Below are positions 26,999 to 35,549 of a DNA stretch of 56,164 bases, piece by piece. The position numbers and the translations under genes are program-made. The stretch comes from Bradyrhizobium hipponense (GTDB taxonomy: Bacteria > Pseudomonadota > Alphaproteobacteria > Rhizobiales > Xanthobacteraceae). Position 1 is the first letter of the stretch; the number at the start of each line of letters is the position of its first letter. The stretch spans positions 1 to 56,164 of the forward strand of contig NZ_VSTH01000132.1 in NCBI RefSeq assembly GCF_008123965.1, in the 5' to 3' direction. A model generated the notes under the pieces. The model did not search any database. It had not been told where the DNA came from and saw nothing but the letters and a program-made list of their open reading frames with translations.

Positions 26999-28134
26999 CA
27001 CGACGGAACCGAGGCCCTTTTGGCGAATGCGTCGGTCCGAGCCGGTGCCCGTTTCCGCCGCCGGGCCAGCCAGAGATAGAGGCCGCTGCCGATCACGACA
27101 ATCGTGAGCATATCGAGCGCGGCCCAGATCAGCTTCAGCGGCATGCCGCCATAGTCGCCGAAATGCAGCGGCTGGGAGATCAGCAGCGCCTGGAGATAGA
27201 CCGGCAGCGCCCGGCTGTCGGCGATCTCCCCGGTCTCGCCGTCGAGCAGCACCGGCTTCAGCAGCCGCGACGTCAGCGCCGTGTCGCCGCGCATGAACGC
27301 GGCGAAGTGGTGCGAGGAGGTGAACGGCGTGCCCGGAAACGCGATGAAGGCGACCTCCATGCTGGGCGCCGCCGTTTTGGCGCGCGCAACGACGTCGTCG
27401 AGCGAGGCGAGACGCGAGGGCGGCGGCTTGCCGGCATAGGGCGCGACCATGCTGGCGAGCTCAGTCGCTTTCCACTGGTTCAGCATCAACTCGGCCCAGG
27501 TGTTGACGACACCGGTCAGCCCGACCACCAGGGCCCAGGCCACGGTCACCACGCCGATCAGATTGTGCCAGTCGAGCCAGACCACGCGGCGCGAGGCGCG
27601 GTCGCGGATGGCGGCAAAGCGCAGCCGGCGGGTGAACGGCCAATACAGCAGCACGCCGGAGACGATGGCGACGGCGAACAGCAGCCCCATTGCGCCGAGA
27701 AACAGTTTTCCGGCCTGGCCGGCAAACATGTCGGTGTGCAGCTTGAGCACGATCAGCATCGGCCCGATGCCGACCGGCCCGAGCAGCTTGGCCGAGACCG
27801 CATCGAAGGCGCGCACGGAGGTGTTGTCCGGCAGCCCGTCGACGGCACTGTTGGTGAAGGCCGTCACGATCCCGGGCTCGTCCTTGTCCCAGGAGATATA
27901 CTGCAGCACCCGGCCGGGATCGGCGGCGAGCGCGGCATCGGCGACTTGCTGGGTTGTCGCACGCGCCGCGCTCGCATGAGCTTCGGGCTGGGGGGCATAG
28001 CCCAGGAGCTCATCGATCTCGTGATGGAAGACCAGCGGCAGGCCGGTCAGGCAGAGCAGCAACAGGAACACGGTCGAGATCAGGCTGGTCCAGGTATGGA
28101 CCACGGACCAGAGTCTGACCGTTCGCGCTTTCAC
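26998..28134 (-). CDS. PepSY-associated transmembrane protein (iron-uptake associated)
   Basis: 378 residues, PepSY_TM family, with four membrane segments: one near the N-terminus (SLISTVFLLLLCLTGLPLVF), one before the His-rich LDWHNLIGV region, a third after it, and one near the C-terminus (WAALDMLTIVVIGSGLYLWL). Between them lie periplasmic PepSY-like domains. Conserved histidines (VVHTWTSL, FHHEIDELLG, LKLHTDMF, LDWHNLI) fit a haem- or metal-binding, possibly reductase, role. It starts 22 nt after the TonB-dependent receptor, the usual setting for proteins thought to reduce iron from siderophores at the inner membrane. That activity is inferred. Confidence 0.88.
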   Translation of the reverse strand: MKARTVRLWSVVHTWTSLISTVFLLLLCLTGLPLVFHHEIDELLGYAPQPEAHASAARATTQQVADAALAADPGRVLQYISWDKDEPGIVTAFTNSAVDGLPDNTSVRAFDAVSAKLLGPVGIGPMLIVLKLHTDMFAGQAGKLFLGAMGLLFAVAIVSGVLLYWPFTRRLRFAAIRDRASRRVVWLDWHNLIGVVTVAWALVVGLTGVVNTWAELMLNQWKATELASMVAPYAGKPPPSRLASLDDVVARAKTAAPSMEVAFIAFPGTPFTSSHHFAAFMRGDTALTSRLLKPVLLDGETGEIADSRALPVYLQALLISQPLHFGDYGGMPLKLIWAALDMLTIVVIGSGLYLWLARRRKRAPARTDAFAKRASVPS

Positions 28135-28156
28135 GATGGCGCTCCCTCGGTTGTCC

Positions 28157-30460
28157 TCACCATTTGTAGGAGACGCTGGCGGTGACGCGCCGGCGGTCGC
28201 CGTAGAAGCAGGACGTGGCCGAGGCGCAACTCGCGACGTAGATCTTGTCGGTCAGATTGATCACGTTGATGGCCGTGCGCCAGTTCTGCCATTCGTAATG
28301 GAGCGCGAGATCGCCGAGCACCACCGACGGAACCTCGAGCGTGTTGGCGGGGTCCGCCCAGGACGAGCCGATGTAGCGCACGCCGCCACCGAAACCGAAG
28401 CCTTCGAGCGGTCCGTCTTTGAAGGTGTAGTCGGCCCAGCCCGAGACCAGAAGCTCAGGCGTGTTGGTCGGCGTCTTGCCAACCAGCGCCGGATCGAGAT
28501 CCCTACTGTTGAAGAGATGATAGGCCGTGAAGGAGCCGATCAGCTTCAGCTCCCTTGTGGCATTGGCCACCGCTTCGAGCTCGATGCCGCGCGAGGTCAC
28601 CTCGCCAGTCTGATTCTGCAACAAAGGAACGCTGCCCGGCAATGTCGTCGCGACATTTTGACGGACCAGATCGAAGGCCGAGACCGTGAAATAGCCGTCG
28701 AACCCCTTTGGCGCGACCTTCACGCCGATCTCGGCCTGCTTGCCGGTCTCCGGCAGAAACAACTGGTTCTGGGCATTGAGGCCGATAACCGGATTGTAGC
28801 TGGTCGCGTAGGACACGTAGGGCGCGATGCCGTTGTCGAAATTATAGATCAGCCCAGCACGGCCGCTGAACCGGCTGTCGTCGTGACTGGCGACCACGGC
28901 CCCCGTGTCACGGGCATCCTGCGTCGTCTCGACCCAATCATTTCGGCCGCTCAGCACCAGCGTGAAGTTGCCGAGCTTCATCTGATCCTGAAGATAAGTG
29001 CCGGCCTGCTTCTGCGTGATGAGGAAGTTGCGGAAAGGCGCGCTCGGTAACGGAACCTCGGCTCCCCCATAGGCGGGATTGAAGACGTTGATTGCGGGCA
29101 CGCCGAACCCGAAAGCTTGGTAGTCGTCAATCTGGTACCCCCTCAGGTCGACCCCGAACAGCGTCGTGTGCCTGACCGGGCCGGTGTTGAAGCGATACTC
29201 AAGCTGGTTGTCGAGATTGGCCTGGTTGGCGGTGTTCTTCGCATACCAATTGTACCGGTTGAGGGTAGCCGTGTTGATGTCGGCCCAATCGTTGCCGACA
29301 TAGCCGCGGTAGGTAATGTCGACATGCGCAAACCGCGCGTTCTGGCGGAAGGTCAGGTCGTCGGTGAGATTGCGCTCGAATTGGTAGCCGAGCATCTCCT
29401 GCTCGCGCGTGAATTTGTCAACGCTGGGATCGCCCGCAAAAAAGCTGGTCGGGATCTTGCCGAATGGAGCATTGGTCACCGTGCCCTGATAAGGCAGGAA
29501 GTTGATGCCGCGGGTGTCCTGCTTCGAGGCCGACGCCAGCACCGTGAACGTCGTGTCGGCATCCGGCTTCCAGGTGACCGACGGCGCGATGAAGTAGTTG
29601 TTGTCGGGCGTGAAGTTGACCTGCGTGCCGCCATTCTGGACCTGTCCGACCACGCGGGCGAACAGCTTGCCGTTCTCAGGGCTCGTCGCGACTGGTCCGC
29701 CGAAATCGAAGCTGACATAGGCATTGCCGAAATTATTGACGCCGGTCTCGACGTAACGGATCGGCTCGGCCGGGGGCAGCTTGCTGATGACGTTGACGAT
29801 GCCGCTCGGGCTCGATCCGCCATAGAGCACGGCCGAGGGACCGCGCAGCACCTCGACCCGCTCCATGTTGGGCGTCTGTAGCTTCCAGCTCGCATAGGAC
29901 GTGTAGAACAGTTGCATCCCATCGAGAAACAGTCCGATGTCCTCGGACTTGAATCCGCGGATCAGCCACCAGTCGTTGCGGGTGTCGGTGCCAAACGTTC
30001 CGGCACGCACGCCGGCAGTGTAGCGCAGGACTTCGTCGAGCTTGTTCGGTTTCTGGTCGCGGATCTGCTCGGCTCCGATCACCGACACCGCCTGCGGCGT
30101 CTCCATGATCGGCGTGTTGGTCTTGGTACCCGACGAGCTGCGGCCTGCGACGTAGCCGTTCACGGGGCCGCGCGGTGTCTCGACGAAGCCGACGTTGCGC
30201 TGCGGCTGCGGCTTCTGGCTGTTGGCACTCTGCGGCGACCGCTGGGCGCGGCGCGGCGTGCTCATGGCTGCGCGGCGGCGTTGTTCCGGCGCGGCGACTG
30301 TCACTGGCGGCAGATTCTGCGCGCCGCCTTGCGCGGACGATTGTGCGAAAGATGCTTGCGGCATCAATACCCAAGCGGATGCGGTCGCCAATACGGCTGA
30401 CCGCAGCATTCCAAGACTGTTCAACGCGCCACCCCGAAACTTACGTCGTTCATGCGTCAT
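28157..30460 (-). CDS. TonB-dependent siderophore receptor (FhuA/FecA-like)
   Basis: Outer-membrane receptor, 767 residues. Signal peptide through about residue 40 (SFAQSS), then a plug domain starting ETPQAVSVIGAEQIRDQKP, with LRYTAGVRAGTFGTD, RGF and MERVEVLRGPSAVLYGGSSP. The beta barrel ends in the aromatic RRRVTASVSYKW. A Cys pair near the end (ASCASATSCFYGDRR) resembles FhuA-type hydroxamate receptors. A proline/glutamine-rich linker (about residues 55-95) precedes the plug. It heads an operon with the PepSY and small membrane-protein genes. The ligand is not known. Confidence 0.93.
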   Translation of the reverse strand: MTHERRKFRGGALNSLGMLRSAVLATASAWVLMPQASFAQSSAQGGAQNLPPVTVAAPEQRRRAAMSTPRRAQRSPQSANSQKPQPQRNVGFVETPRGPVNGYVAGRSSSGTKTNTPIMETPQAVSVIGAEQIRDQKPNKLDEVLRYTAGVRAGTFGTDTRNDWWLIRGFKSEDIGLFLDGMQLFYTSYASWKLQTPNMERVEVLRGPSAVLYGGSSPSGIVNVISKLPPAEPIRYVETGVNNFGNAYVSFDFGGPVATSPENGKLFARVVGQVQNGGTQVNFTPDNNYFIAPSVTWKPDADTTFTVLASASKQDTRGINFLPYQGTVTNAPFGKIPTSFFAGDPSVDKFTREQEMLGYQFERNLTDDLTFRQNARFAHVDITYRGYVGNDWADINTATLNRYNWYAKNTANQANLDNQLEYRFNTGPVRHTTLFGVDLRGYQIDDYQAFGFGVPAINVFNPAYGGAEVPLPSAPFRNFLITQKQAGTYLQDQMKLGNFTLVLSGRNDWVETTQDARDTGAVVASHDDSRFSGRAGLIYNFDNGIAPYVSYATSYNPVIGLNAQNQLFLPETGKQAEIGVKVAPKGFDGYFTVSAFDLVRQNVATTLPGSVPLLQNQTGEVTSRGIELEAVANATRELKLIGSFTAYHLFNSRDLDPALVGKTPTNTPELLVSGWADYTFKDGPLEGFGFGGGVRYIGSSWADPANTLEVPSVVLGDLALHYEWQNWRTAINVINLTDKIYVASCASATSCFYGDRRRVTASVSYKW

Positions 30461-30533
30461 GCGTTCAGTCCCATGACGACATGCGCTTAAGGTGACGCTT
30501 AGGTGAGGAAGCGCGATTTCCCTAATTGAAAAC

Positions 30534-30554
30534 TTCTTAGAACGAGTCTTAGAA
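30534..30554 (-). promoter_or_regulatory. Direct repeat upstream of the siderophore receptor, possible iron-response site
   Basis: TCTTAGAA occurs twice (30535-30542 and 30547-30554), 12 nt apart, about 75-95 nt before the receptor start. The core TTAGAACGAGTCTTAGAA somewhat resembles the Irr/ICE type element described in Bradyrhizobium (TTTAGAA-TTCTAAA), but the second half is direct and not inverted. Binding by Irr or another regulator is a hypothesis. Confidence 0.3.
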
Positions 30555-30586
30555 ACGCTCCAAGATTTCCAAGTATTGCCGTGAAA

Positions 30587-31099
30587 TCAGCGTGAAACTT
30601 TTTCGGCTTCGAGCATCTCGGCCGCGATCGTCGTGAGCTGATCAAGCTGTCGCAGCAGCGTTTGGAGCTCGGCTTCGCTCAGATGTTCCAGCAGACGCCG
30701 ATTGCGCTCCTGCGCGCCGGCGACGATTGCATCATGCGCGGCAAGGCCGGCCGGAGTCAGCGAGACCAGCACTTCGCGGCTGTCTTTCGGGTTGGCCGAT
30801 TTCGCGATCAGCTTGCGCGACACAAGTTCCGCCAGCGCGCGACTGATCTGACCCTTGTCCTGACCGACGGCTTCGGCGAGCCGCGCCACGCTCATCGGCG
30901 GTCGCCGGCCGAGCGAGGCGACCAGGCCGAACTCGACCGAGGACAATCCGGCGAGGCGCTTGTAACGCAGGATGGCGCCGCGCTTGAGCAAATTGGCCAG
31001 CACCATCACCCGTGACGACAGCATCACGGTGATCGGCGCCGGCGGATCGTTCTCGTCCGTCCCGGGCGACGACCCGCCCCTGCTCGGTGTCTGGCTCAT
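30587..31099 (-). CDS. MarR-family transcriptional regulator
   Basis: 170 residues. The winged-helix core runs from about residue 40 to 140: LSSVEFGLVASLGRRPPMSV, ARLAEAVGQDKGQISRALAE as the recognition helix-turn-helix, and KSANPKDSREVLVSLTPAGL as the wing. The C-terminal helix LLEHLSEAELQTLLRQLDQL forms the dimer interface. ATG 31099 (MSQTPSRGG) is used; the longer open frame starts in unrelated sequence. It is on the same strand and upstream of the receptor operon. Regulation of that operon or of the lost MFS gene is possible. The ligand is unknown. Confidence 0.88.
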   Translation of the reverse strand: MSQTPSRGGSSPGTDENDPPAPITVMLSSRVMVLANLLKRGAILRYKRLAGLSSVEFGLVASLGRRPPMSVARLAEAVGQDKGQISRALAELVSRKLIAKSANPKDSREVLVSLTPAGLAAHDAIVAGAQERNRRLLEHLSEAELQTLLRQLDQLTTIAAEMLEAEKVSR

Positions 31100-31123
31100 G
31101 GTCCCACCTCTGCCAAGAAAGCC

Positions 31124-31297
31124 ATGTCCTGCCAAGCCCGCGCGGAAGATCCCAACGACGCGCTGAAGGGCAGCTATGGCGCGGATGCCGTGCGTTATTC
31201 CCTGCTCTCGGCGGCGGTCACGACCACGCTCGGCGCCCTGCTGTTCGTCTGCGCCGCCCGGTCCATCCGCACCGATATCGGCCGGGCCGCCGCCTGA
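31124..31297 (+). pseudogene. C-terminal remnant of an MFS transporter
   Basis: A 57-codon frame (MSCQARAEDPNDALKGSYGA...) ends in LLSAAVTTTLGALLFVCAAR and IRTDIGRAA. The last about 40 residues look like the final membrane helix and tail of an MFS permease (the GADAVRYSLL pattern is common at that place). There is no upstream transporter, so this is the end of a deleted gene, lying divergently next to the MarR gene. It could instead be a genuine small membrane protein. Confidence 0.45.
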
Positions 31298-31417
31298 GAC
31301 GGCCCGGTGAAACCAGCCAGATGAAACCATTTTGCGGAACCCGCGAAACCATCCGGAAACAGACAGTCCTTAAGACAAGAGCCAACAGACGACGGCAAAG
31401 CCCGTCGGGAGGCTCAG

Positions 31418-31621
31418 ATGAACCACTCAATTCATTCGGCTGATCGTGGGACCCACATGAAGATCGTGGTGGTGGCGCTTGTGGCCGGCATCGCAGTGGC
31501 CGGCTTCGGGATCGCCGCCCGCACCAACGCCGATTACAGTCAGACCGCCCAGTCGACCCATGTGATCAAGGCCGGTAAGCCGGTGGTGGTCACCAGCGCA
31601 GGGACGTCGGATATCCGCTAA
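31418..31621 (+). CDS. Small exported or membrane-anchored hypothetical protein
   Basis: 67 residues. GGGAGG lies six nt before the ATG. After 13 polar residues, MKIVVVALVAGIAVAGFGIA forms one hydrophobic segment, followed by a short hydrophilic tail HVIKAGKPVVVTSAGTSDI. It could be a signal peptide or anchor. The ATG at residue 14 is an alternative start. No family is recognised. A terminator follows at 31647. Confidence 0.6.
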   Translation: MNHSIHSADRGTHMKIVVVALVAGIAVAGFGIAARTNADYSQTAQSTHVIKAGKPVVVTSAGTSDIR

Positions 31622-31646
31622 CGGGCCCATTCCGGGAAAGTCCGAT

Positions 31647-31674
31647 GGCCGCCTCCGGGCGGCCTTTTCGTTTT
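31647..31674 (+). terminator. Rho-independent terminator after the 67-residue gene
   Basis: GGCCGCC (31647-31653), loop TCCG, and GGCGGCC (31658-31664) form a perfect 7-bp GC stem followed by TTTTCGTTTT. It is 25 nt after the stop codon and insulates the tRNA-Asp gene. Confidence 0.8.
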
Positions 31675-31780
31675 CCCGAGCAATACTTAGCCGAGGCGCG
31701 CAGGCGAAGCGCAACGTCCTTGACTTCACCAAGCCCCGCCTTTAAGTCCCCCCTCGTTCCGCGCGCTTTCAGCGAACCAC

Positions 31781-31857
<77 letters not shown>

Positions 31858-32064
31858 TTTTGGCAATCCCTTCATAGCCTTAGCACGAACTTCTCGACGC
31901 CTTTCGCATCCGCTAGGCCGTTGACGGCGTCTGGCCGCATCCGGGGCGTAGTCAGCCTCCGCCCGAATCGTCTACGCCTGCCGGGGTTTTTGCAGGTTTC
32001 CCTCACATTGTTCGACTTTTCCGGGGATGCCCTGCCGTTGGATCATCGAGGAAGGCCAGACAGC

Positions 32065-32364
32065 ATGGCGAAGAAGGCAGCCGCTCCCGTCACCATCACC
32101 CTCAGGCACCTCGCCGCGGATATTGCCGAAAGCCAGGACCTGTCGAAGAAGCACGCCGAGGCCGTGCTGACCGATATGGTCGACCTGATTGCAAAACACT
32201 TGAAGAAGGGCGACCGCGTCCGCATCGTCGGCCTCGGCATCCTCCAGGTCCGCAAGCGCGCCGCCCGCACCGGCCGCAATCCCGCCACCGGCGAGCCCAT
32301 CCACATCAAGGCCAGCAAGAAGGTCTCGTTCCGCCCGGTCAAGGAGCTCAAGGAGGCGATCTAG
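32065..32364 (+). CDS. HU-family nucleoid DNA-binding protein
   Basis: 99 residues. The dimer-forming helices are LRHLAADIAESQDLSKKHAE and VLTDMVDLIAKHLKKGDRVR; the DNA-clasping arm has ARTGRNPATGEPIHIKASKK, the family signature. A basic N-terminus MAKKAAAP precedes it. ATG 32065 is preceded by GAGGAAGG. A longer frame to 31921 has no homology-like character. In many alphaproteobacteria hup lies next to lon; here an HU gene lies 11 kb away, on the opposite strand. Confidence 0.92.
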   Translation: MAKKAAAPVTITLRHLAADIAESQDLSKKHAEAVLTDMVDLIAKHLKKGDRVRIVGLGILQVRKRAARTGRNPATGEPIHIKASKKVSFRPVKELKEAI

Positions 32365-32482
32365 CCGCTTACGCTTCGTTAAGGCTGATCCAGGCGTCGT
32401 GCCCCGCATCAACGCAGCCCACGGAATGACGCTTTTCTGGTATATCGCGTGGCTTCCCTCAGGCCCGGCGGTTTGACCAGAA

Positions 32483-33733
32483 ATGTCCTCCCTCACCTTT
32501 TCGCATACCGTGACCGAGCGCTTCCTGCGCTACGTCACCATCGACACCCAGTCCGATCCGGAATCCCCGGCCTCGCCCTCGACCGAGAAACAGAAAGACC
32601 TCGGCCGGGTGCTCGCCGCCGAGCTGAAAGAGATGGGCGTCGCGGATGCCCATCTCGACGACTACGGCTACGTCTATGGAACGATCCCGGCCAACACTGA
32701 CAAGAAGGTGCCGGTGATCTGCTTCTGCTCGCACATGGACACCTCACCCGACTGCTCGGGCAAGGACGTCAAGCCGCAAATGGTCAAGAACTATCGCGGC
32801 GGCGACATCACCCTGCCGGGCGATCCCAGCCAGGTGATCCGCTTCGCCGAGCACCACGCGCTGAAGAACCAGATCGGCAACGACATCATCACGACCGACG
32901 GCACCACGCTGCTAGGTGCCGACAACAAGGCCGGCGTCGCCGAGATCATGGATGCCGCGCACTTCTTCATCAACAATCCGCAAGTGAAGCACGGCACCAT
33001 CAAGATCCTGTTCACGCCCGACGAGGAGATCGGGCGCGGCGTCGACAATGTCGACCTGAAGAAGCTCGGCGCCGATTTCGGCTATACCATGGACGGCGAG
33101 AGCGCCGGCTGCGTCGAGGACGAGACGTTCTCGGCCGACGGCGCCACCATCACCATCAACGGCGTCAGCGCCCATCCCGGCTATGCCAAGGGCAAGATGG
33201 AGCACGCCATCAAGATCGCAGCCGCGATCGTCGAGCGCCTGCCCAAGGAAGGCTGCTCGCCCGAGACAACGTCAGGCAAGCAGGGTTTTCTGCATCCGAT
33301 CGGCATCGACGGCGCGCTGGAACAGGCGACGCTGTCCTTCATCGTGCGCGACTTCACCGAGGAAGGGTTGAAGGAGAAGGAGATCCTGCTCGAGGGCATC
33401 GTCAAGGATGTGATGAAGGATTATCCGCGCTCGACCTACAAGTTCGAGGTCAAGGAGCAGTACCGCAACATGAAGCAGGTGATCGACCGTCACCCGCACA
33501 TTCTCGAATACGCCATCGAGGCGATCCGCCGTGCCGGCCTGCGCCCAATGCGCACCGCGATCCGCGGCGGCACTGACGGTTCGCGCCTGTCCTTCATGGG
33601 CCTGCCCTGCCCCAACATCTTTGCGGGGGAGCACGCCTTCCACTCACGCCTCGAATGGGTCAGCCGGCAGGACATGGAGAAGGCGGTGCAGACCATCGTG
33701 CACCTCGCCATGATCTGGGAGGAAAAGGCGTAG
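32483..33733 (+). CDS. pepT: Peptidase T (tripeptide aminopeptidase, M20B)
   Basis: Di-zinc exopeptidase that releases N-terminal residues from tripeptides, 416 residues, the usual length. Metal ligands are seen in FCSHMDTSPDCSG, LLGADNKAG, FTPDEEIGRG, YTMDGESAG and AGEHAFHSRLEW; the lid domain is TITINGVSAHPGYAKGKM. It probably stands alone. Starts 118 nt after the HU gene. Confidence 0.95.
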   Translation: MSSLTFSHTVTERFLRYVTIDTQSDPESPASPSTEKQKDLGRVLAAELKEMGVADAHLDDYGYVYGTIPANTDKKVPVICFCSHMDTSPDCSGKDVKPQMVKNYRGGDITLPGDPSQVIRFAEHHALKNQIGNDIITTDGTTLLGADNKAGVAEIMDAAHFFINNPQVKHGTIKILFTPDEEIGRGVDNVDLKKLGADFGYTMDGESAGCVEDETFSADGATITINGVSAHPGYAKGKMEHAIKIAAAIVERLPKEGCSPETTSGKQGFLHPIGIDGALEQATLSFIVRDFTEEGLKEKEILLEGIVKDVMKDYPRSTYKFEVKEQYRNMKQVIDRHPHILEYAIEAIRRAGLRPMRTAIRGGTDGSRLSFMGLPCPNIFAGEHAFHSRLEWVSRQDMEKAVQTIVHLAMIWEEKA

Positions 33734-33852
33734 CGCTCGCGCGCATGCAAGACGCGAAGCGACATCAAGTTCCCCACACGTAACAATGTTGCGGGTCGAC
33801 ACTGTTGCGGCCGCCATGCTACCGCAGCCGGACCGGGAACCAGAGCGATACC

Positions 33853-34221
33853 GTGACCGCGATCCGCCGAGCCAATCGATCCAGCCACCTGCGCAACTGG
33901 CGCGGGCTGCTCGCTGTGCTGATCGCGGCGGTCTATTTGCTGACGGGCGTGCTGCACGGGCTGCACGGGCTGCACGACATCGGCGTCACCACGCCCGCCG
34001 GCGGCTCGGAGATCGCCGCGGTGCTCGACAGCTCGGGCCACGCTGACGACAAAGCGCTCGGCGGCCATCATTGCCATGGCTGCTTCTCGGTGACGGTGGA
34101 GCAGCCGGCGCCGTCTGCCGCATCGAGCGAGCTTGTGTCCGCTTCAGTCCCGCAATGCGCGACCCGGCTCGTGGGCATCGTCCCCGATACCGACTCCCCG
34201 CCTCCCAAACATATTGCCTGA
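33853..34221 (+). CDS. Small His/Cys membrane-linked protein upstream of czcCBA (CzcI-like position)
   Basis: 122 residues from the GTG at 33853; a TTG at 33805 would add 16 residues. One hydrophobic segment (LLAVLIAAVYLLTG) is followed by HGLHGLH and later a metal-binding-like HHCHGC motif at about residues 72-77. The C-terminus is proline-rich (PPPKHIA). It is first in the cluster, 53 nt before czcC. In Cupriavidus a small protein CzcI takes a similar place. A periplasmic metal-sensing or chaperone role is likely but inferred. Confidence 0.65.
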   Translation: MTAIRRANRSSHLRNWRGLLAVLIAAVYLLTGVLHGLHGLHDIGVTTPAGGSEIAAVLDSSGHADDKALGGHHCHGCFSVTVEQPAPSAASSELVSASVPQCATRLVGIVPDTDSPPPKHIA

Positions 34222-34274
34222 ACGGATTGGTCGGGCGCTCGCGCCCACTAGGTTCATCCTTCACAGGTCGTTTT

Positions 34275-35549
34275 ATGTTTTGCAGGGGAATGGCTGCGCG
34301 CCTGGCGTGCGCGGCGGCGTGTCTGATTGCCGGGCTGGCGCTTGCACCGTCGCACGCCCAGACTTTGACGATGCGGAGCGCGCTGTCGCGGGCGCTGGCC
34401 GCGAGCCCGCGCCTGACCGCGGCCGAGCGCGATGTCGGCGTTGCCACGGGGCAGCGCATCCAGGCGGGCGCACTACTCAATCCGGAGCTGTCCTATGAAC
34501 AGGACAACTCTCTCGGCTCCGGCATCTACCGCGGCACCAAATCGGCCGAGACCGCGCTCCAGATCAGCCAGGCGTTCGAGCTGTTCGGCAAGCGCGAGGC
34601 GCGGATCGCCGCAGGCGAGGCCGGACTCGAGGTCGCGGCAATCCAGCGCAAGGCCGTCAGGCTCGAGCTGCTCTCCGAGACCGCGATCGCCTTCCTCGGC
34701 GTGCTCGGAGCGCAGCGACGCATCCAGATCCTCGACGAGCAAATAGTCGCCATCGACCGCCTGACGCCGCTGCTGCGGCGCCGCGTCGAGGCCGGCGCCT
34801 CCTCGCCGGCCGAAACCGGCCGCGCCGAGGTGGCGTCCGCTCTGGTGAAAGCCGATCGCGAGCGCTTCAAGGCGACGCTTGCCAGTGCCCGGCGCGAGCT
34901 TGCCGTGCTGATGGGCGATCCGACACCGAAATTCGCCGAGGTCTCCGGCCGCCTCGACACCACGGGGCGACCGCCGTCGTTCCAGTCCGTGGTCGCCGCC
35001 ATCGATGCCAATCCGCAGCTGGCGCGCTGGACCGCCGTTTATGCCCAGCGCAATGCCGAGCTGCTGCTGGCGCGGCTCAAGCCTTATCCTGACGTCCGGA
35101 TTGCCGCCGGCTGGCGCCACTTCAACGAGACCAATGACGATGCGGTGCGCCTCACCGTTTCGGTGCCGATTCCCGTGTTCGACCAGAACCAGGGCAACAT
35201 CCTCTCGGCGCAAGACAGCCTGGCCAAGACCAAGGCCGAGCGCGAGGCCAACCGCAACACGCTGGTCGTGATCGCCGGCCGCGCCTACGACTCGATCCAG
35301 GGCTCGCTGCGCGAACTCGCCGTGCTGCGCGAGACCGCGATCCCGAAGGCACAGGAGGCGGCCGAGGCGATCTCGCAGGGCTACGGCCAGGGCCGATTCA
35401 CCCTGCTCGAAGTGCTGGACGCCCAGGCCAGCGTCGCGCAGGCGCGGCTGCGCGAGCAGGAGGCGCTGCAGAATTTCCACGCGGGCGTTGCCACCATCGA
35501 GGGCCTGGTCGGCAATCCGTTCTCGTTCGCCCGAGAGGGCGCACGATGA
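34275..35549 (+). CDS. czcC: Outer-membrane efflux protein, CzcC/TolC family
   Basis: Outer-membrane channel of a tripartite metal efflux pump, 424 residues. A signal peptide (ACAAACLIAGLALAPSHA) is cleaved at SHAQ. Two OEP repeats contain long alpha-helical stretches, ILDEQIVAIDRLTPLLRRRV and ALQISQAFELFGKREARIA, and the second half has FTLLEVLDAQASVAQARLRE. ATG 34275 is used; ATG 34290 is a close alternative. The stop overlaps the czcB start (ATGA). Confidence 0.92.
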   Translation: MFCRGMAARLACAAACLIAGLALAPSHAQTLTMRSALSRALAASPRLTAAERDVGVATGQRIQAGALLNPELSYEQDNSLGSGIYRGTKSAETALQISQAFELFGKREARIAAGEAGLEVAAIQRKAVRLELLSETAIAFLGVLGAQRRIQILDEQIVAIDRLTPLLRRRVEAGASSPAETGRAEVASALVKADRERFKATLASARRELAVLMGDPTPKFAEVSGRLDTTGRPPSFQSVVAAIDANPQLARWTAVYAQRNAELLLARLKPYPDVRIAAGWRHFNETNDDAVRLTVSVPIPVFDQNQGNILSAQDSLAKTKAEREANRNTLVVIAGRAYDSIQGSLRELAVLRETAIPKAQEAAEAISQGYGQGRFTLLEVLDAQASVAQARLREQEALQNFHAGVATIEGLVGNPFSFAREGAR

